In this document: positions 52,424 through 60,927 of the stretch, piece by piece
Position numbering within the stretch: the stretch's first letter is position 1
Layout: each line of letters starts with the position of its first letter
Source: Acidobacteriota bacterium
GTDB taxonomy: Bacteria > Acidobacteriota > Terriglobia > Terriglobales > Acidobacteriaceae
Assembly: GCA_021846985.1 (NCBI GenBank)
Contig: JAJZVX010000004.1
Coordinates: 62,001-126,000, forward strand
DNA length: 64,000 nt
Direction: 5' to 3'
Made by a program: the position numbers and the translations under genes
Notes under the pieces: model-generated
What the model saw: only the letters and a program-made list of their open reading frames with translations
What the model was told of the DNA's origin: nothing
The model's database searches: none

Positions 52424-54270
52424 TCGGGCCGGACGAAAATGCGGACCGCTCGCCTGCCGCAGGCGAGGATCGACGGCAAGGGAGACATCTTTTCTGGCCC
52501 TCAAGGCCGCTTCACGTTGCCGGCCCGGCTCTTCTGCTGCTGGCCGCCGCACTGGCTATCGCTCCGCAGATCATTCGCGGCAACTCCTGCGGCCACGACT
52601 TCGACTTCCACCTCGTCTCCTGGATTGATTGCTTCCACGCCTGGCGCCATGGAGTTCTTTATCCGCATTGGGCTCCCGACGCCAACTATGGAGCCGGCGA
52701 ACCGCGCTTTGTCTTCTATCCGCCACTCACCTGGATGCTGGGCGCGGCGGCGGCGCTTGTGCTTCCCTGGCCCTTTGTCCCTGTTGCCGTCACCTTCGTA
52801 TTGCTGGCGGCCACCGGGCTGGGCGTATGGATGCTGGCGCGTCACACGCTTGCCGAAGCGCCCGCCGTGCTGGCCGGATGCGCCGCGATCTTTTCCGGCT
52901 ACGCGCTCTTCTGCGCCTATGAGCGCGCCGCCTTTGGCGAGCTTGCCGGCGGCTTCTGGATTCCCGTGCTGCTGCTCTTCGCCCTCCGCGACCGGCGGCC
53001 CGCCGGTTCCGCGGCGCGGCGCGCCTTCGACGGCTCGGCCGCGCCCCTGGCCCTGGCGCTGGCCGGGGCATGGCTTTCCAACGACCCCGTGGGCATGATG
53101 GCCAGCTATCTGCTGGCCGGGGTGTCGCTCGCCTCGGCCTGGCTGCAAAGATCGTGGGCGCCGCTGCTGCGCGCGGCAACGGCAACCGCCATGGCCCTTG
53201 GATTGACGGCGTTCTACCTGCTGCCCGCCGCCGTGGAACAACGCTGGGCCGATGTCCGCCAGCTCATCGACGACCCCAGCGGGATGATCGAGAACAGTTT
53301 TCTCTTTGGCCGTCACGCCGATCCCCAGCTTGCCTCGCACGACTACGAGTTGCACCGCATCTCGCTGATCGCCGCCTCCATGATCGCGGTTGCGTTCCTC
53401 TCTTTTCTGATCGCCCGGCTCCGCGGCGCGATGTCCGGGAGTCGTTCGTGGTGGGCGGCGCTGGCGCTTATCGCGCCGGCCATCCTGCTGCTGCAACTTC
53501 CTGTCTCGCTGCCGCTGTGGAATCTGCTGCCCAAACTGCGCTTTCTTCAGTTTTCATGGCGCTGGCTGGTGGCGCTTGAGGCTCCCATGGCGATCTTCTT
53601 TGCCGCTGCCGTCTGGCCGCGGGCGCATGCGCGCCGGTGGCGGTTCGCGGCCGCGGGGGCCGTTTGCGCCCTTTTGTTTCTCGCAGCCGCTGCTTTCGCC
53701 CGCCGCTCCTTCTTCCAGACCTGCGCAGACGGCGACTCCGTTGCAGCCATGATGAACGCCTACCGCTCCGGCGAGGGCTTCGACGGCGCCAATGAGTACG
53801 CGCCTCCCGGCACCGACGACTCTCTGCTCGCCATATCTCTGCCGGATTCCTGTCTGGTCAGCGATCCGTCGATCCCACTCGGTAAACCCGATGAGGACGG
53901 CGTCCTCGTATGGGACCCCGGCCAGCCCGGCTGCGAGGCCACATTCCCGGCGCAGACGCTCTGTTCGCGCGCTCATCCGGACGACCTGCGCATGCACGCG
54001 GTCTTGCCTCATTCCGGCTACCTGATTCTACGCCGCCGCGCGTTTCCTGCCTGGCGGGTATGGGTCAACGGCCAGGCACTCGATGCCCTGCCCCGCCGCG
54101 CCGACGGCCTGATGGCCATTCCTGTCCCCGGAGGCGCGGTGGACCTCGCGGTCAACTGGACCACCACGCCCGATGTGACCGCCGGCCGCTGGTTGTCTCT
54201 TCTCTCCCTCCTTCTTGTCACATCCGTGTGTTTACTGGAGCGCCGCCTGGCACGTGGCGCGTTATCATAA
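52420..54270 (+). CDS. PTPS-related multi-pass membrane protein (GT-C-like)
   Basis: 616 aa with about ten hydrophobic segments spread over residues 30-440 and one at the end (LSLLSLLLVTSVCLLERRL). The first loop GNSCGHDFDFHLVSWIDCFHAWRHG, read over two blocks, with GEPRFVFYPPLTWMLGA, matches the 6-pyruvoyl-tetrahydropterin-synthase-related family (PF10131), thought to be membrane glycosyltransferases. The C-terminal soluble part (about 450-585) is a beta-rich periplasmic domain with RRRAFPAWRVWVNG, similar to the YfhO tail. Translationally coupled to the acylase by ATGA. Probably moves sugars onto lipids or polymers; donor is unknown, but a polyprenyl-phosphate sugar would fit with ispA downstream (inference). 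Confidence 0.8.
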   Translation: MIGPDENADRSPAAGEDRRQGRHLFWPSRPLHVAGPALLLLAAALAIAPQIIRGNSCGHDFDFHLVSWIDCFHAWRHGVLYPHWAPDANYGAGEPRFVFYPPLTWMLGAAAALVLPWPFVPVAVTFVLLAATGLGVWMLARHTLAEAPAVLAGCAAIFSGYALFCAYERAAFGELAGGFWIPVLLLFALRDRRPAGSAARRAFDGSAAPLALALAGAWLSNDPVGMMASYLLAGVSLASAWLQRSWAPLLRAATATAMALGLTAFYLLPAAVEQRWADVRQLIDDPSGMIENSFLFGRHADPQLASHDYELHRISLIAASMIAVAFLSFLIARLRGAMSGSRSWWAALALIAPAILLLQLPVSLPLWNLLPKLRFLQFSWRWLVALEAPMAIFFAAAVWPRAHARRWRFAAAGAVCALLFLAAAAFARRSFFQTCADGDSVAAMMNAYRSGEGFDGANEYAPPGTDDSLLAISLPDSCLVSDPSIPLGKPDEDGVLVWDPGQPGCEATFPAQTLCSRAHPDDLRMHAVLPHSGYLILRRRAFPAWRVWVNGQALDALPRRADGLMAIPVPGGAVDLAVNWTTTPDVTAGRWLSLLSLLLVTSVCLLERRLARGALS

Positions 54271-54276
54271 AGAGCG

Positions 54277-55167
54277 ATGCAAGTCGACGTAAAATTGTTA
54301 CGGCAGGAAGCGGCAGAGTTAACGGATCGGGCGCTGGAAGAGTTGCTGCCGAGTGCGGAAACCGTGCCTTGTTCGATTCATGGGGCCATGCGGCACTCGA
54401 CCTTTGCCGGGGGCAAGCGCCTGCGTCCGCTGCTGGCCTACCAGGCCGCGGCTACCCTTGCCGGCAGCGCGCCCAAGGGCATCGAAAAGCTCGGGGCGGC
54501 CATTGAAATGCTGCACACCTACTCGCTGATTCACGACGACCTGCCTGCCCTGGACAACGACGACCTGCGCCGCGGCAAGCCCACCTGCCACGTGGCTTTT
54601 GGCGAGGCCATCGCCATCCTGGCCGGCGACGCCCTGCAAACCCGCGCCTTCGAAGTGCTGGCTAGCCTCGAATGTCCTCCTGAAGCGACAGTGCAGATTA
54701 TCAGCCTCATCGCCAATGCCGTCGGCACCGTCGAAGGCATGATCGGCGGCCAGGTGCTCGACATCGAAAGCGAGCATCGCAAGCCTACTCCAAGCCTCGT
54801 GCAGGCCATTCACCGCGCCAAAACCGGCGCACTGATCCGCGTCAGCGTCGTCGCCGGCGGTGTCTACGCCGGGGCTAATCTGCAGGATGTGGCCCGGCTG
54901 ACCCTCTTCGGCTGCCGGGCCGGCCTCGCCTTCCAGATTGTGGATGACATCCTGGACATGACCGAGGACTCCGCGGCGCTGGGCAAGACCGCGGGGAAGG
55001 ATCTGGCCACGGAAAAAGCCACCTGGCCGGCCGTCTTTGGCCTCGAACAGAGCCGCCGCGACGCCGACCGGCTGATCGAAGAGGCCTTTGATGCTCTCGC
55101 GCCCTATGGCGAGCGCGCCGAACCGCTCAAGGCCGTCGCCCGCTACCTGGTGGAGCGGAAGAACTAG
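54277..55167 (+). CDS. ispA: Farnesyl/geranyl diphosphate synthase
   Basis: 296 aa short-chain trans-prenyl synthase. FAGGKRLRPLLAYQAA is the IPP-binding block; the first Asp-rich motif is HDDLPALDNDDLRRGKPT (DDLPALD, residues 87-93, the bacterial FPP type) and the second is FQIVDDILDMTED. FGEAIAILAGDALQTRAFEVL lies between. This is the enzyme that makes farnesyl diphosphate for undecaprenyl phosphate and quinones. The gene lies 6 bases after the PTPS-related gene and 3 bases before the MIP18-like gene. The usual neighbour dxs is absent. Confidence 0.93.
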   Translation: MQVDVKLLRQEAAELTDRALEELLPSAETVPCSIHGAMRHSTFAGGKRLRPLLAYQAAATLAGSAPKGIEKLGAAIEMLHTYSLIHDDLPALDNDDLRRGKPTCHVAFGEAIAILAGDALQTRAFEVLASLECPPEATVQIISLIANAVGTVEGMIGGQVLDIESEHRKPTPSLVQAIHRAKTGALIRVSVVAGGVYAGANLQDVARLTLFGCRAGLAFQIVDDILDMTEDSAALGKTAGKDLATEKATWPAVFGLEQSRRDADRLIEEAFDALAPYGERAEPLKAVARYLVERKN

Positions 55168-55170
55168 TCC

Positions 55171-55497
55171 ATGCTCGACGAATCCGACATCCTGGCCGCC
55201 CTGCGCGACTGCTATGACCCCGAGGTGAAGCTGAACCTCGTCGATCTGGGGCTCATCTATCGCATTGTCATCGAGCCGGACCCCGATTCCACGCCGGCAT
55301 GGCCGCGCCAGCGGGTGAAGGTGGCCATGACGCTGACCACGCCCGCTTGTCCCGCCTCCGGTCTGATTGTCGAGCAGGTACGCAACCGGCTAGCCAGTTT
55401 GCAGGAGATCGGCAGCGTGGACATCGAACTGGTGTGGGAGCCCCCCTGGACGGCGCACCGCATCAGCGAAGAGGGCCGCCGCCAACTGGGCATCTAG
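55171..55497 (+). CDS. MIP18/SufT-like iron-sulfur assembly protein (DUF59)
   Basis: 108 aa, single DUF59 domain. The family pattern is clear: ILAALRDCYDPEVKLNLVDLGLIY, read as LRDCYDPEVKLNLVD and GLIYRI, then MTLTTPACPASGLI with the conserved Cys, and VELVWEPPWT-like IELVWEPPWTAHRIS. Such proteins help mature or repair Fe-S proteins. Last gene of the co-directional run; the stop TAG directly begins an inverted-repeat element. ispA is 3 bases upstream; the two have no obvious biochemical link, although the isoprenoid pathway depends on Fe-S enzymes (IspG, IspH). Confidence 0.88.
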   Translation: MLDESDILAALRDCYDPEVKLNLVDLGLIYRIVIEPDPDSTPAWPRQRVKVAMTLTTPACPASGLIVEQVRNRLASLQEIGSVDIELVWEPPWTAHRISEEGRRQLGI

Positions 55498-55607
55498 AGC
55501 GGTTGCAGAGTCAACGCGCCCTTGTTGCTTCCGTGCGAGGTGGCATTTTCTTGGGGAAAATGCCCCTTTGCATCACGGTCTCCGGGTACAGCAACTCTGG
55601 AACCGCT
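55498..55607. repeat. Compact inverted-repeat element (REPIN/MITE-like)
   Basis: Outer arms AGCGGTTGCAGAGT (55498-55511) and ACTCTGGAACCGCT (55594-55607) are reverse complements except at one position. Between them is a 9-bp perfect stem GGCATTTTC (55542-55550) / GAAAATGCC (55556-55564) with loop TTGGG. About 110 bases, no coding capacity. The nested layout resembles non-autonomous repeat elements or a strong terminator of the upstream operon. It lies in the gap between convergent genes. Confidence 0.6.
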
Positions 55608-55955
55608 TTAGCCGGCCTGACGGGAAACGAGTATCCGGTGCAGGGTTTCGCGTTTGGCGGCCATGTCGTTCACGGCGTTCTGCACCATGCCGAGCGTTCG
55701 CTGCACCCCGTCGATATAGCTGGGCAGCGCGAGCCACCACGAGCGTACGGTCTGCTTCTGGTCCAGCATGGCCAGCGCCGCCCCGGCCGACGCCGCCACC
55801 AGGCCCGCGCGGCGGCGGCCCGCCAGCAGCAGCAGGCCGCCGGCGATCAGCGAGACGCCCGCGGCGCAACCCACGAGATTGCGTTCTTCGTTCTGCACGG
55901 CGGCAGGTTCCATGCGCGCCTCGCCGGATTTTTTCTGCAGCGGCAAAACCACCAT
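55608..55955 (-). CDS. Small two-helix membrane protein
   Basis: 115 aa. ATG 55955 is chosen because AAGGAG lies five bases upstream; the frame is open to 56126 but the extension is Arg/Pro-rich. Charged N-terminus (VVLPLQKKSGEAR), then two hydrophobic segments separated by RRR (about 33-67: VGCAAGVSLIAGGLLLLAG, then GLVAASAGAALAMLD), then an amphipathic C-terminal helix (IDGVQRTLGMVQNAVNDMAA). It resembles DUF2892/YgaP-like small membrane proteins but I cannot name the family. Role unknown. Convergent with the operon end across the inverted-repeat element. Confidence 0.6.
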   Translation of the reverse strand: MVVLPLQKKSGEARMEPAAVQNEERNLVGCAAGVSLIAGGLLLLAGRRRAGLVAASAGAALAMLDQKQTVRSWWLALPSYIDGVQRTLGMVQNAVNDMAAKRETLHRILVSRQAG

Positions 55956-56038
55956 GAACACTCCTTTTGCACCCAACCGGGTTGAGGGATGCGGTCCTTC
56001 AAGTATCGCTCGAATGCGCCGGCCGTGAAAAGCTCCGT

Positions 56039-58237
56039 TCAGGGCAAAGTGAGGCCCGATTGCAGGGGCAGATCGCGCGAGGAACGGCCGGCGCGAAGAA
56101 TGTAGCCGCCCGGCAGCAGCTTCCACTTCTCCGCGGCCACATCGAAGACAGAAAGATACATCGCCGGAATGGCCACGGTCACCTGGCGGGTCTCCCCCGG
56201 CTTCAGGGTCACGCGGCTCCAGCCCACCAGCCGGCTGGGCGGCTCGCCGGCTGCCGCCGGCAGCGAGGCATAGACTTCGGCAATCTCCGTTCCCGCGCGG
56301 CTGCCGGTATTCTTCACGCGGAAGGTCGCGGTGAGCGCATCAGTCGCGCCGTTTCCGCGCGTCACGGAGAGGCCGGAATAGCTATAGGTGGTGTAGGACA
56401 ATCCGAATCCGAAGGGGAACAGCACCGGTTTCTTCTCCGCGTCGTACCATTTGTAACCAACCTTGAGACCTTCGCTGTAGTCCACGTCGAAAAGCGGTCC
56501 CTTTTTGCCGGCCTTCTCTTCCTTGAGGATCTCGGGGGAGGGAACCGTCATCGTGGGGTGCGGCATGTCGGCTTCACTCACCGGGAAGGTGATGGGCAGC
56601 CTGGCGCTGGGGTTCACGTCGCCGAACAGCACGTCGGCCACCGCCTCCGCGCCCCTGCTGCCCGCGTACCACGCTTCCACAATGCCGCTCACCCGGTTGA
56701 CCCAGGGCATGGTGACCGCGGTTCCGGTTTCCAGCACCACGATGGTGTTGGGATTGGCCGCGGCCACGGTCTCGATCAGCTTGTCCTGATCGCCGGGCAG
56801 CGAGAGGCTGGGCAGATCCATCGCTTCGCTGGTCCACTGATGAGCAAACACAATTGCCACCTGGGAGTTCCGCGCCAGCGCGGCGGCCGCGGGCAAGTCG
56901 GCCCCGTATTGGAACTTCACCCGCGCCCGCGGCGCCCGGGCGGCGATCGCCTTCAGCGGCGAGGTGGGAAACCAGACGTGCGCTGGATTCTCCCATGCCG
57001 GCGCATAACTGCCCTCCGGATCCACCTGCGCCGATCCGCCGCCGGAGATCATGCCCACGTCGGCATGCTCGCCGATCACGGCAATCGATTTCACCGTTCC
57101 CGCGTCCAGAGGCAGAAGGCGATGCTCGTTTCTCAACAGCACCATGCTCTCGCCGGCCAGGCGCCGCGCCACCGCAAAGCCCTCGTCCACATTCACCACA
57201 AACTTGCGCGTGGGGTTGTCGATGATGCCGCTGCCGAACTCGGCCCGCAGGATGCGGCGCACATGATCGTCCAGTTCGGCCATGGGCACTTTGCCGTCGA
57301 GCACCGCCTTCTTCATCGCCGCGCCGTAGAACCTCTCGTCCGGCTGCTCCATATCAAGGCCCGCGGCCGAGGCCTTCACCGTGCTGTGCGTGCCGCCCCA
57401 GTCGGAAAGCACAAACCCCTGGAAACCCCACTCCTTCTTCAGAACCTCGTCGAGGATGTACTTGTTCTCGCACGCGTAGTCGCCGTTGACGCCGTTGTAG
57501 GCGCACATGATGGCCCAGGGGCGCCCAATCTGGTTGCCGATCTCGAAGGCCAGCAGGTCGGTTTCGCGCAGGGCGCGCCTGTCGATGACCGAGTTCACAA
57601 TGCCGCGGCCGCTTTCCTGGTCGTTCACGGCGTAGTGTTTCAGCTCGCTCAGGATGTGCTGCTCCTGCTCGCATCGCACCCGGTTTCCCACCATGACGCC
57701 GGCCAGGATCGGATCTTCCCCGTGGTACTCGAAGTTGCGGCCGTTGCGCAGCTCGCGGGCCAGATCGACGCCTCCGGCCAGGCTCATGTTGTACCCCTGC
57801 GCGCGCTCCTCGCGGCCGATAAGCGCGCCATACGCGCAGGCCGCGCCGGGATCCCACGTGGCGGTCTGCGCCAGGTTTGCGGGCAAGGCGGTCGAGTAGC
57901 GGCCATTGGCGGCGCTGAAGCGCACGCCATACGCGGAGCCGATCATCTGCAGGTTGGGGATGCCTAGCCGCGGTACGCCCAGCGAAAAACCGTCGCCGCC
58001 GTTGCTCATCCAGGCGTTGGGGCTGACCGGCCCGCCGAAGGGCGAGCCCTGGCCGTGCATCATCCGGATCTTCTCGTCGAGCGTCATCTCCTTGAGCACA
58101 AGGCCGGCACGCTGGTCCGGACTCAGGCTGGTGTCCATCCAGGGAAACTGCGTCTGGCTCCCGCTCTGCGCCCGCGCCATTCCGGCGGCCAGACCCCCGG
58201 CAACAACCAGCGCCATTGCCGTGCTCCCCATCCCCAT
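56039..58237 (-). CDS. Glycoside hydrolase family 3 beta-glucosidase, secreted
   Basis: 732 aa. A TTG 14 codons upstream and a GTG three codons upstream are alternatives; ATG 58237 is chosen because GAAGGGAA lies about 11 bases before it. Signal segment about 3-24 (ALVVAGGLAAGMARAQ). The GH3 N-domain has PNLQMIGSAYGVRF and the KHYAVNDQE block. The nucleophile Asp279 lies in VLSDWGGTHST. The C-domain (from about 375) has RRLAGESMVLLRNEHRLLPL and PFGFGLSYTTYSYS, then an FN3-like domain (about 630-715, GTEIAEVYASLPAAAGE). Typical of secreted or periplasmic beta-glucosidases or xylosidases acting on oligosaccharides. Start is divergent to nothing; the zinc-ribbon gene lies upstream on the same strand. 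Confidence 0.92.
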   Translation of the reverse strand: MGMGSTAMALVVAGGLAAGMARAQSGSQTQFPWMDTSLSPDQRAGLVLKEMTLDEKIRMMHGQGSPFGGPVSPNAWMSNGGDGFSLGVPRLGIPNLQMIGSAYGVRFSAANGRYSTALPANLAQTATWDPGAACAYGALIGREERAQGYNMSLAGGVDLARELRNGRNFEYHGEDPILAGVMVGNRVRCEQEQHILSELKHYAVNDQESGRGIVNSVIDRRALRETDLLAFEIGNQIGRPWAIMCAYNGVNGDYACENKYILDEVLKKEWGFQGFVLSDWGGTHSTVKASAAGLDMEQPDERFYGAAMKKAVLDGKVPMAELDDHVRRILRAEFGSGIIDNPTRKFVVNVDEGFAVARRLAGESMVLLRNEHRLLPLDAGTVKSIAVIGEHADVGMISGGGSAQVDPEGSYAPAWENPAHVWFPTSPLKAIAARAPRARVKFQYGADLPAAAALARNSQVAIVFAHQWTSEAMDLPSLSLPGDQDKLIETVAAANPNTIVVLETGTAVTMPWVNRVSGIVEAWYAGSRGAEAVADVLFGDVNPSARLPITFPVSEADMPHPTMTVPSPEILKEEKAGKKGPLFDVDYSEGLKVGYKWYDAEKKPVLFPFGFGLSYTTYSYSGLSVTRGNGATDALTATFRVKNTGSRAGTEIAEVYASLPAAAGEPPSRLVGWSRVTLKPGETRQVTVAIPAMYLSVFDVAAEKWKLLPGGYILRAGRSSRDLPLQSGLTLP

Positions 58238-58350
58238 TCCGCGCACGTTCCCTTCTTTCCGCTTGCGCTCAGTCGGCAAGCCGGCCTCTCATTCCGCGGT
58301 CTGGATGCACGCGGCGCCGCACCGTGGCGGAGCATCGGCGGTAAATCGCT

Positions 58351-58659
58351 TCAGTCCAGATCGAACTCGCGCAACGGCTTGCCCGCCGGAGCGTCCTTGG
58401 CCTTCTTCAGCGCCTCGGCAAACTTTTTTTCGAACAAGTCTTCCTTGTTCTTTTCGGCGTCGATCGACTGGCGGAAGATCGACTCCTTGCGCTCTTCGTG
58501 CTCGCGCATGGCCTTGGCCGCCGTCTCCAGATCCTCGAACATGCGCTTGCGCGGGGCCGGAGTATGAGTCACCACCAGCCCGGTGGCCGCATCGATCCTG
58601 AGCATCGCTCCGCAATCGGGACACGCAACTTCGAACGTTTTGTTCTTTCCTTTGGCCAT
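58351..58659 (-). CDS. Small zinc-ribbon/coiled-coil protein
   Basis: 102 aa from MAKGKNKTFEVACPDCG; the frame is open to 58776 but the extension does not resemble protein of this sort. One CxxC (ACPDCGAML) near residue 12-15, then IDAATGLVVTHTPAPR, and a long charged helix (about 38-80, EDLETAAKAMREHEERKESI) likely a coiled coil, ending KPLREFDLD. Only one Cys pair is seen, so zinc binding would need dimerisation. I recognise the pattern as a short hypothetical protein recurring in acidobacteria, but no function is known. Same strand as the GH3 gene, about 113 bases upstream. Confidence 0.65.
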   Translation of the reverse strand: MAKGKNKTFEVACPDCGAMLRIDAATGLVVTHTPAPRKRMFEDLETAAKAMREHEERKESIFRQSIDAEKNKEDLFEKKFAEALKKAKDAPAGKPLREFDLD

Positions 58660-58859
58660 ATCGTTTACCCAGCATTGTATGCGCCATCCGGGCAGCTTGC
58701 ACAGAAAACCCCAAAGGATCGTCCACGAAAACCCCTCGCCCCCAAAACCCGGATCATCTTCCACGGCCCGCCACACGAGCCCGTCGAGAAAATCCCAGGG
58801 AGGCGCCCTGCGGTGCTACCATCCCATCGCGCCCGCGTGGGCGCCTCAGGAGGGCGCGA

Positions 58860-60806
58860 ATGAAGACCGCAATTCTCGCCAATGGATGGAATGCCGGCAG
58901 CCTCCGCGGCATTTTGGGGCCGTCGATGCGGAAGATGATGCTTTTCGCGCTGACATTCTGCTGGCCAGCCGCGGCCTGCTTCGCCCAGAACAAGAAGCAA
59001 GAGCCGCCCAAACCCGCACAGACGATTACGGAACTGCAGCAGCAACTGGAAAAGATCCTTGCCGAAACCCACACCCCCGGCATGTCCATCGCCATTGTTC
59101 ATCGCAACGGCCCGGAGTGGGTCGCGGGCCTGGGCTGGTCCGATGTGGCCACCCATCACGCCGCCAGCGCCGACACTCTCTTTCGCATCGGCTCGACCTC
59201 GAAGGCATTCGCCTCACTCTCGATTCTCAAGCTGGCTGGCGAGGGCAAGCTCTCGCTTCTCGATCCCGTGCACAAGCTGGCTCCGGAGATCTGGTTCCGG
59301 AACCGCTGGGAAGCCACCGATCCGGTGCGCGTGGTCGATCTCCTCGAGCACACCACCGGCTGGGACGACATGCACCTGGCCGAGTACGCCAAAGACGCCA
59401 AGGGCATGACCCTGCGTCAGGGACTGGACTACTACCGCCGCTCGCGCGTCTCCCGCTGGCCGCCCGGCACGCGCATGTCCTACTGCAACTCCGGCCCGCC
59501 GGTCGCCGCTTACATCGTGGAGAAAATCACCGGACAGCGCTTCGAAGCTTACGTTACACAGAATTTCTTCCTACCCATCGGCATGAAGACGGCCACCTAC
59601 TTCGAGCAGCCGTCGCCGCAGCTGACCACGCTCTATCACGATGACGGCAAGACGCCTTATCCCTACTGGAACATCCTGCTGCGGCCCGCGGGCGCCATCA
59701 ACGCCTCGGCCAAAGACATGGCGGCCTACGTTGAGTTCTATCTGAATCGCGGCGCGGTGGCCGGCGTGCAGGTGATCCCCGCAGCCGACATCGACCGCAT
59801 GGAGACCCCCACCCGCACCTGGGAAGCGCAGGAAGGGCTCAAAGCCGGCTACGGCCTCAGCAACTACACCAGCATCCACGATGGCTTCGTCTACCACGGC
59901 CACAACGGCGGCGTGAACGGGGGGCTCACCGACATGTCGTACCTGCCGGAATACGGCGCGGGCTACTTCTACAGCATCAACTCCGGCAATGGTGACGCCT
60001 TCACAAAGATCGGCGACGCCATTCGCGCCTACATCACCCGCAACCTTGCACGGCCGCCGGTTCCCGCGCCGGGCCAACTGCCCGCCAACGCCCAGCAATA
60101 TGCCGGCTGGTACGAGCCGGATGCGCCGCGCATCGAGATGACTCAGTTCCTCATCCGCCTGTTAGGCGTCAGCCACATCCGATTCGCCGGCGGCAAGATG
60201 TTTCAGACCGGCCTTGGCAACATCGATCAGCCCTTTATTCCGGTCAGCGGCGAGCAGTTCCGCTACGTTCCCAAGAAGGGTCCGCCCGAGCCCATCGCCA
60301 CCGCCATGCTCCTTGCGCCGCCCGTCAAAGGCCGTTATATTTTCATCGGCCAGACGCTGCGGCGCATTCCCGCGTGGCTCTTCTTCACCGAGGCGCTGCT
60401 GGTCGTCTGGTTCCTGCTGGCAGTTGTGGCCATTCTGCTCTATGCGCCGTTCTGGACGATCGGCGGGTTTATCAAGCGCCGCCGCCGGCCCGCCGCGCGA
60501 GCCATCCGCCTGTGGCCGCTGATCGGCGCGCTCAGCCTGCTCGCCCTCTGCGGCCTTTTCGTCCTCGCAGGCAGCGACGCCATCACGCGCCTTGGCAACC
60601 TCACCGTCTACTCCTTCGGCATCTTCCTGGCCACGCTGCTCTTTGGCCTGGCCACCCTGGCCAGCACGTACGCCCTGTGGCGGGCGCGCAGGCGCGAGAT
60701 TCGCGCCTTTGTCCGCTGGCATTCCCTGCTGGTCACCGCGGGATTGGTCATTGCTTTTCTCTATCTTGCGTGGTGGGGAATCATCGGTCTGCGCACCTGG
60801 AGTTGA
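58860..60806 (+). CDS. Serine beta-lactamase-like hydrolase with membrane tail
   Basis: 648 aa. AGGAGG lies six bases before ATG 58860; internal ATGs at residues 23 and 26 would give a cleaner signal peptide (MMLFALTFCWPAAACFAQ). The class C/DD-peptidase-type domain (about 55-395) has the catalytic Ser112-TSK115 in RIGSTSKAF, Tyr208-CN in MSYCNSGP and HGHNGGVNGG as the third box. After about 395 a beta-domain (about 400-500) is followed by four hydrophobic segments (about 500-645, LLVVWFLLAVVAILLYAPFW onward). Likely anchored with the hydrolase domain on the periplasmic side. Substrate may be a D-peptide, ester or beta-lactam; not predictable. Confidence 0.85.
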   Translation: MKTAILANGWNAGSLRGILGPSMRKMMLFALTFCWPAAACFAQNKKQEPPKPAQTITELQQQLEKILAETHTPGMSIAIVHRNGPEWVAGLGWSDVATHHAASADTLFRIGSTSKAFASLSILKLAGEGKLSLLDPVHKLAPEIWFRNRWEATDPVRVVDLLEHTTGWDDMHLAEYAKDAKGMTLRQGLDYYRRSRVSRWPPGTRMSYCNSGPPVAAYIVEKITGQRFEAYVTQNFFLPIGMKTATYFEQPSPQLTTLYHDDGKTPYPYWNILLRPAGAINASAKDMAAYVEFYLNRGAVAGVQVIPAADIDRMETPTRTWEAQEGLKAGYGLSNYTSIHDGFVYHGHNGGVNGGLTDMSYLPEYGAGYFYSINSGNGDAFTKIGDAIRAYITRNLARPPVPAPGQLPANAQQYAGWYEPDAPRIEMTQFLIRLLGVSHIRFAGGKMFQTGLGNIDQPFIPVSGEQFRYVPKKGPPEPIATAMLLAPPVKGRYIFIGQTLRRIPAWLFFTEALLVVWFLLAVVAILLYAPFWTIGGFIKRRRRPAARAIRLWPLIGALSLLALCGLFVLAGSDAITRLGNLTVYSFGIFLATLLFGLATLASTYALWRARRREIRAFVRWHSLLVTAGLVIAFLYLAWWGIIGLRTWS

Positions 60807-60870
60807 TGCCGCTGCGCGAACGGGCGCCTTCGCTCCGGAGCGGTTCGCGGCTTCGTCCCCCCTGAAGAGC

Positions 60871-60900
60871 AGAACGGCGCGGTTTTGACCGCGCCGTTCT
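60871..60900. terminator. Strong hairpin between convergent genes
   Basis: Perfect 13-bp stem AGAACGGCGCGGT (60871-60883) / ACCGCGCCGTTCT (60888-60900), loop TTTG. It separates the serine hydrolase (+) and the FecR-like gene (-). T-runs are absent on both sides. Confidence 0.7.
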
Positions 60901-60927
60901 CCGCCCTGTGGCAAGCACTCCCCCAAG

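Noticed and set aside
55967..57967. 666-codon + strand frame
   Set aside because: Antisense to the GH3 gene, whose catalytic Asp and KH blocks are intact.
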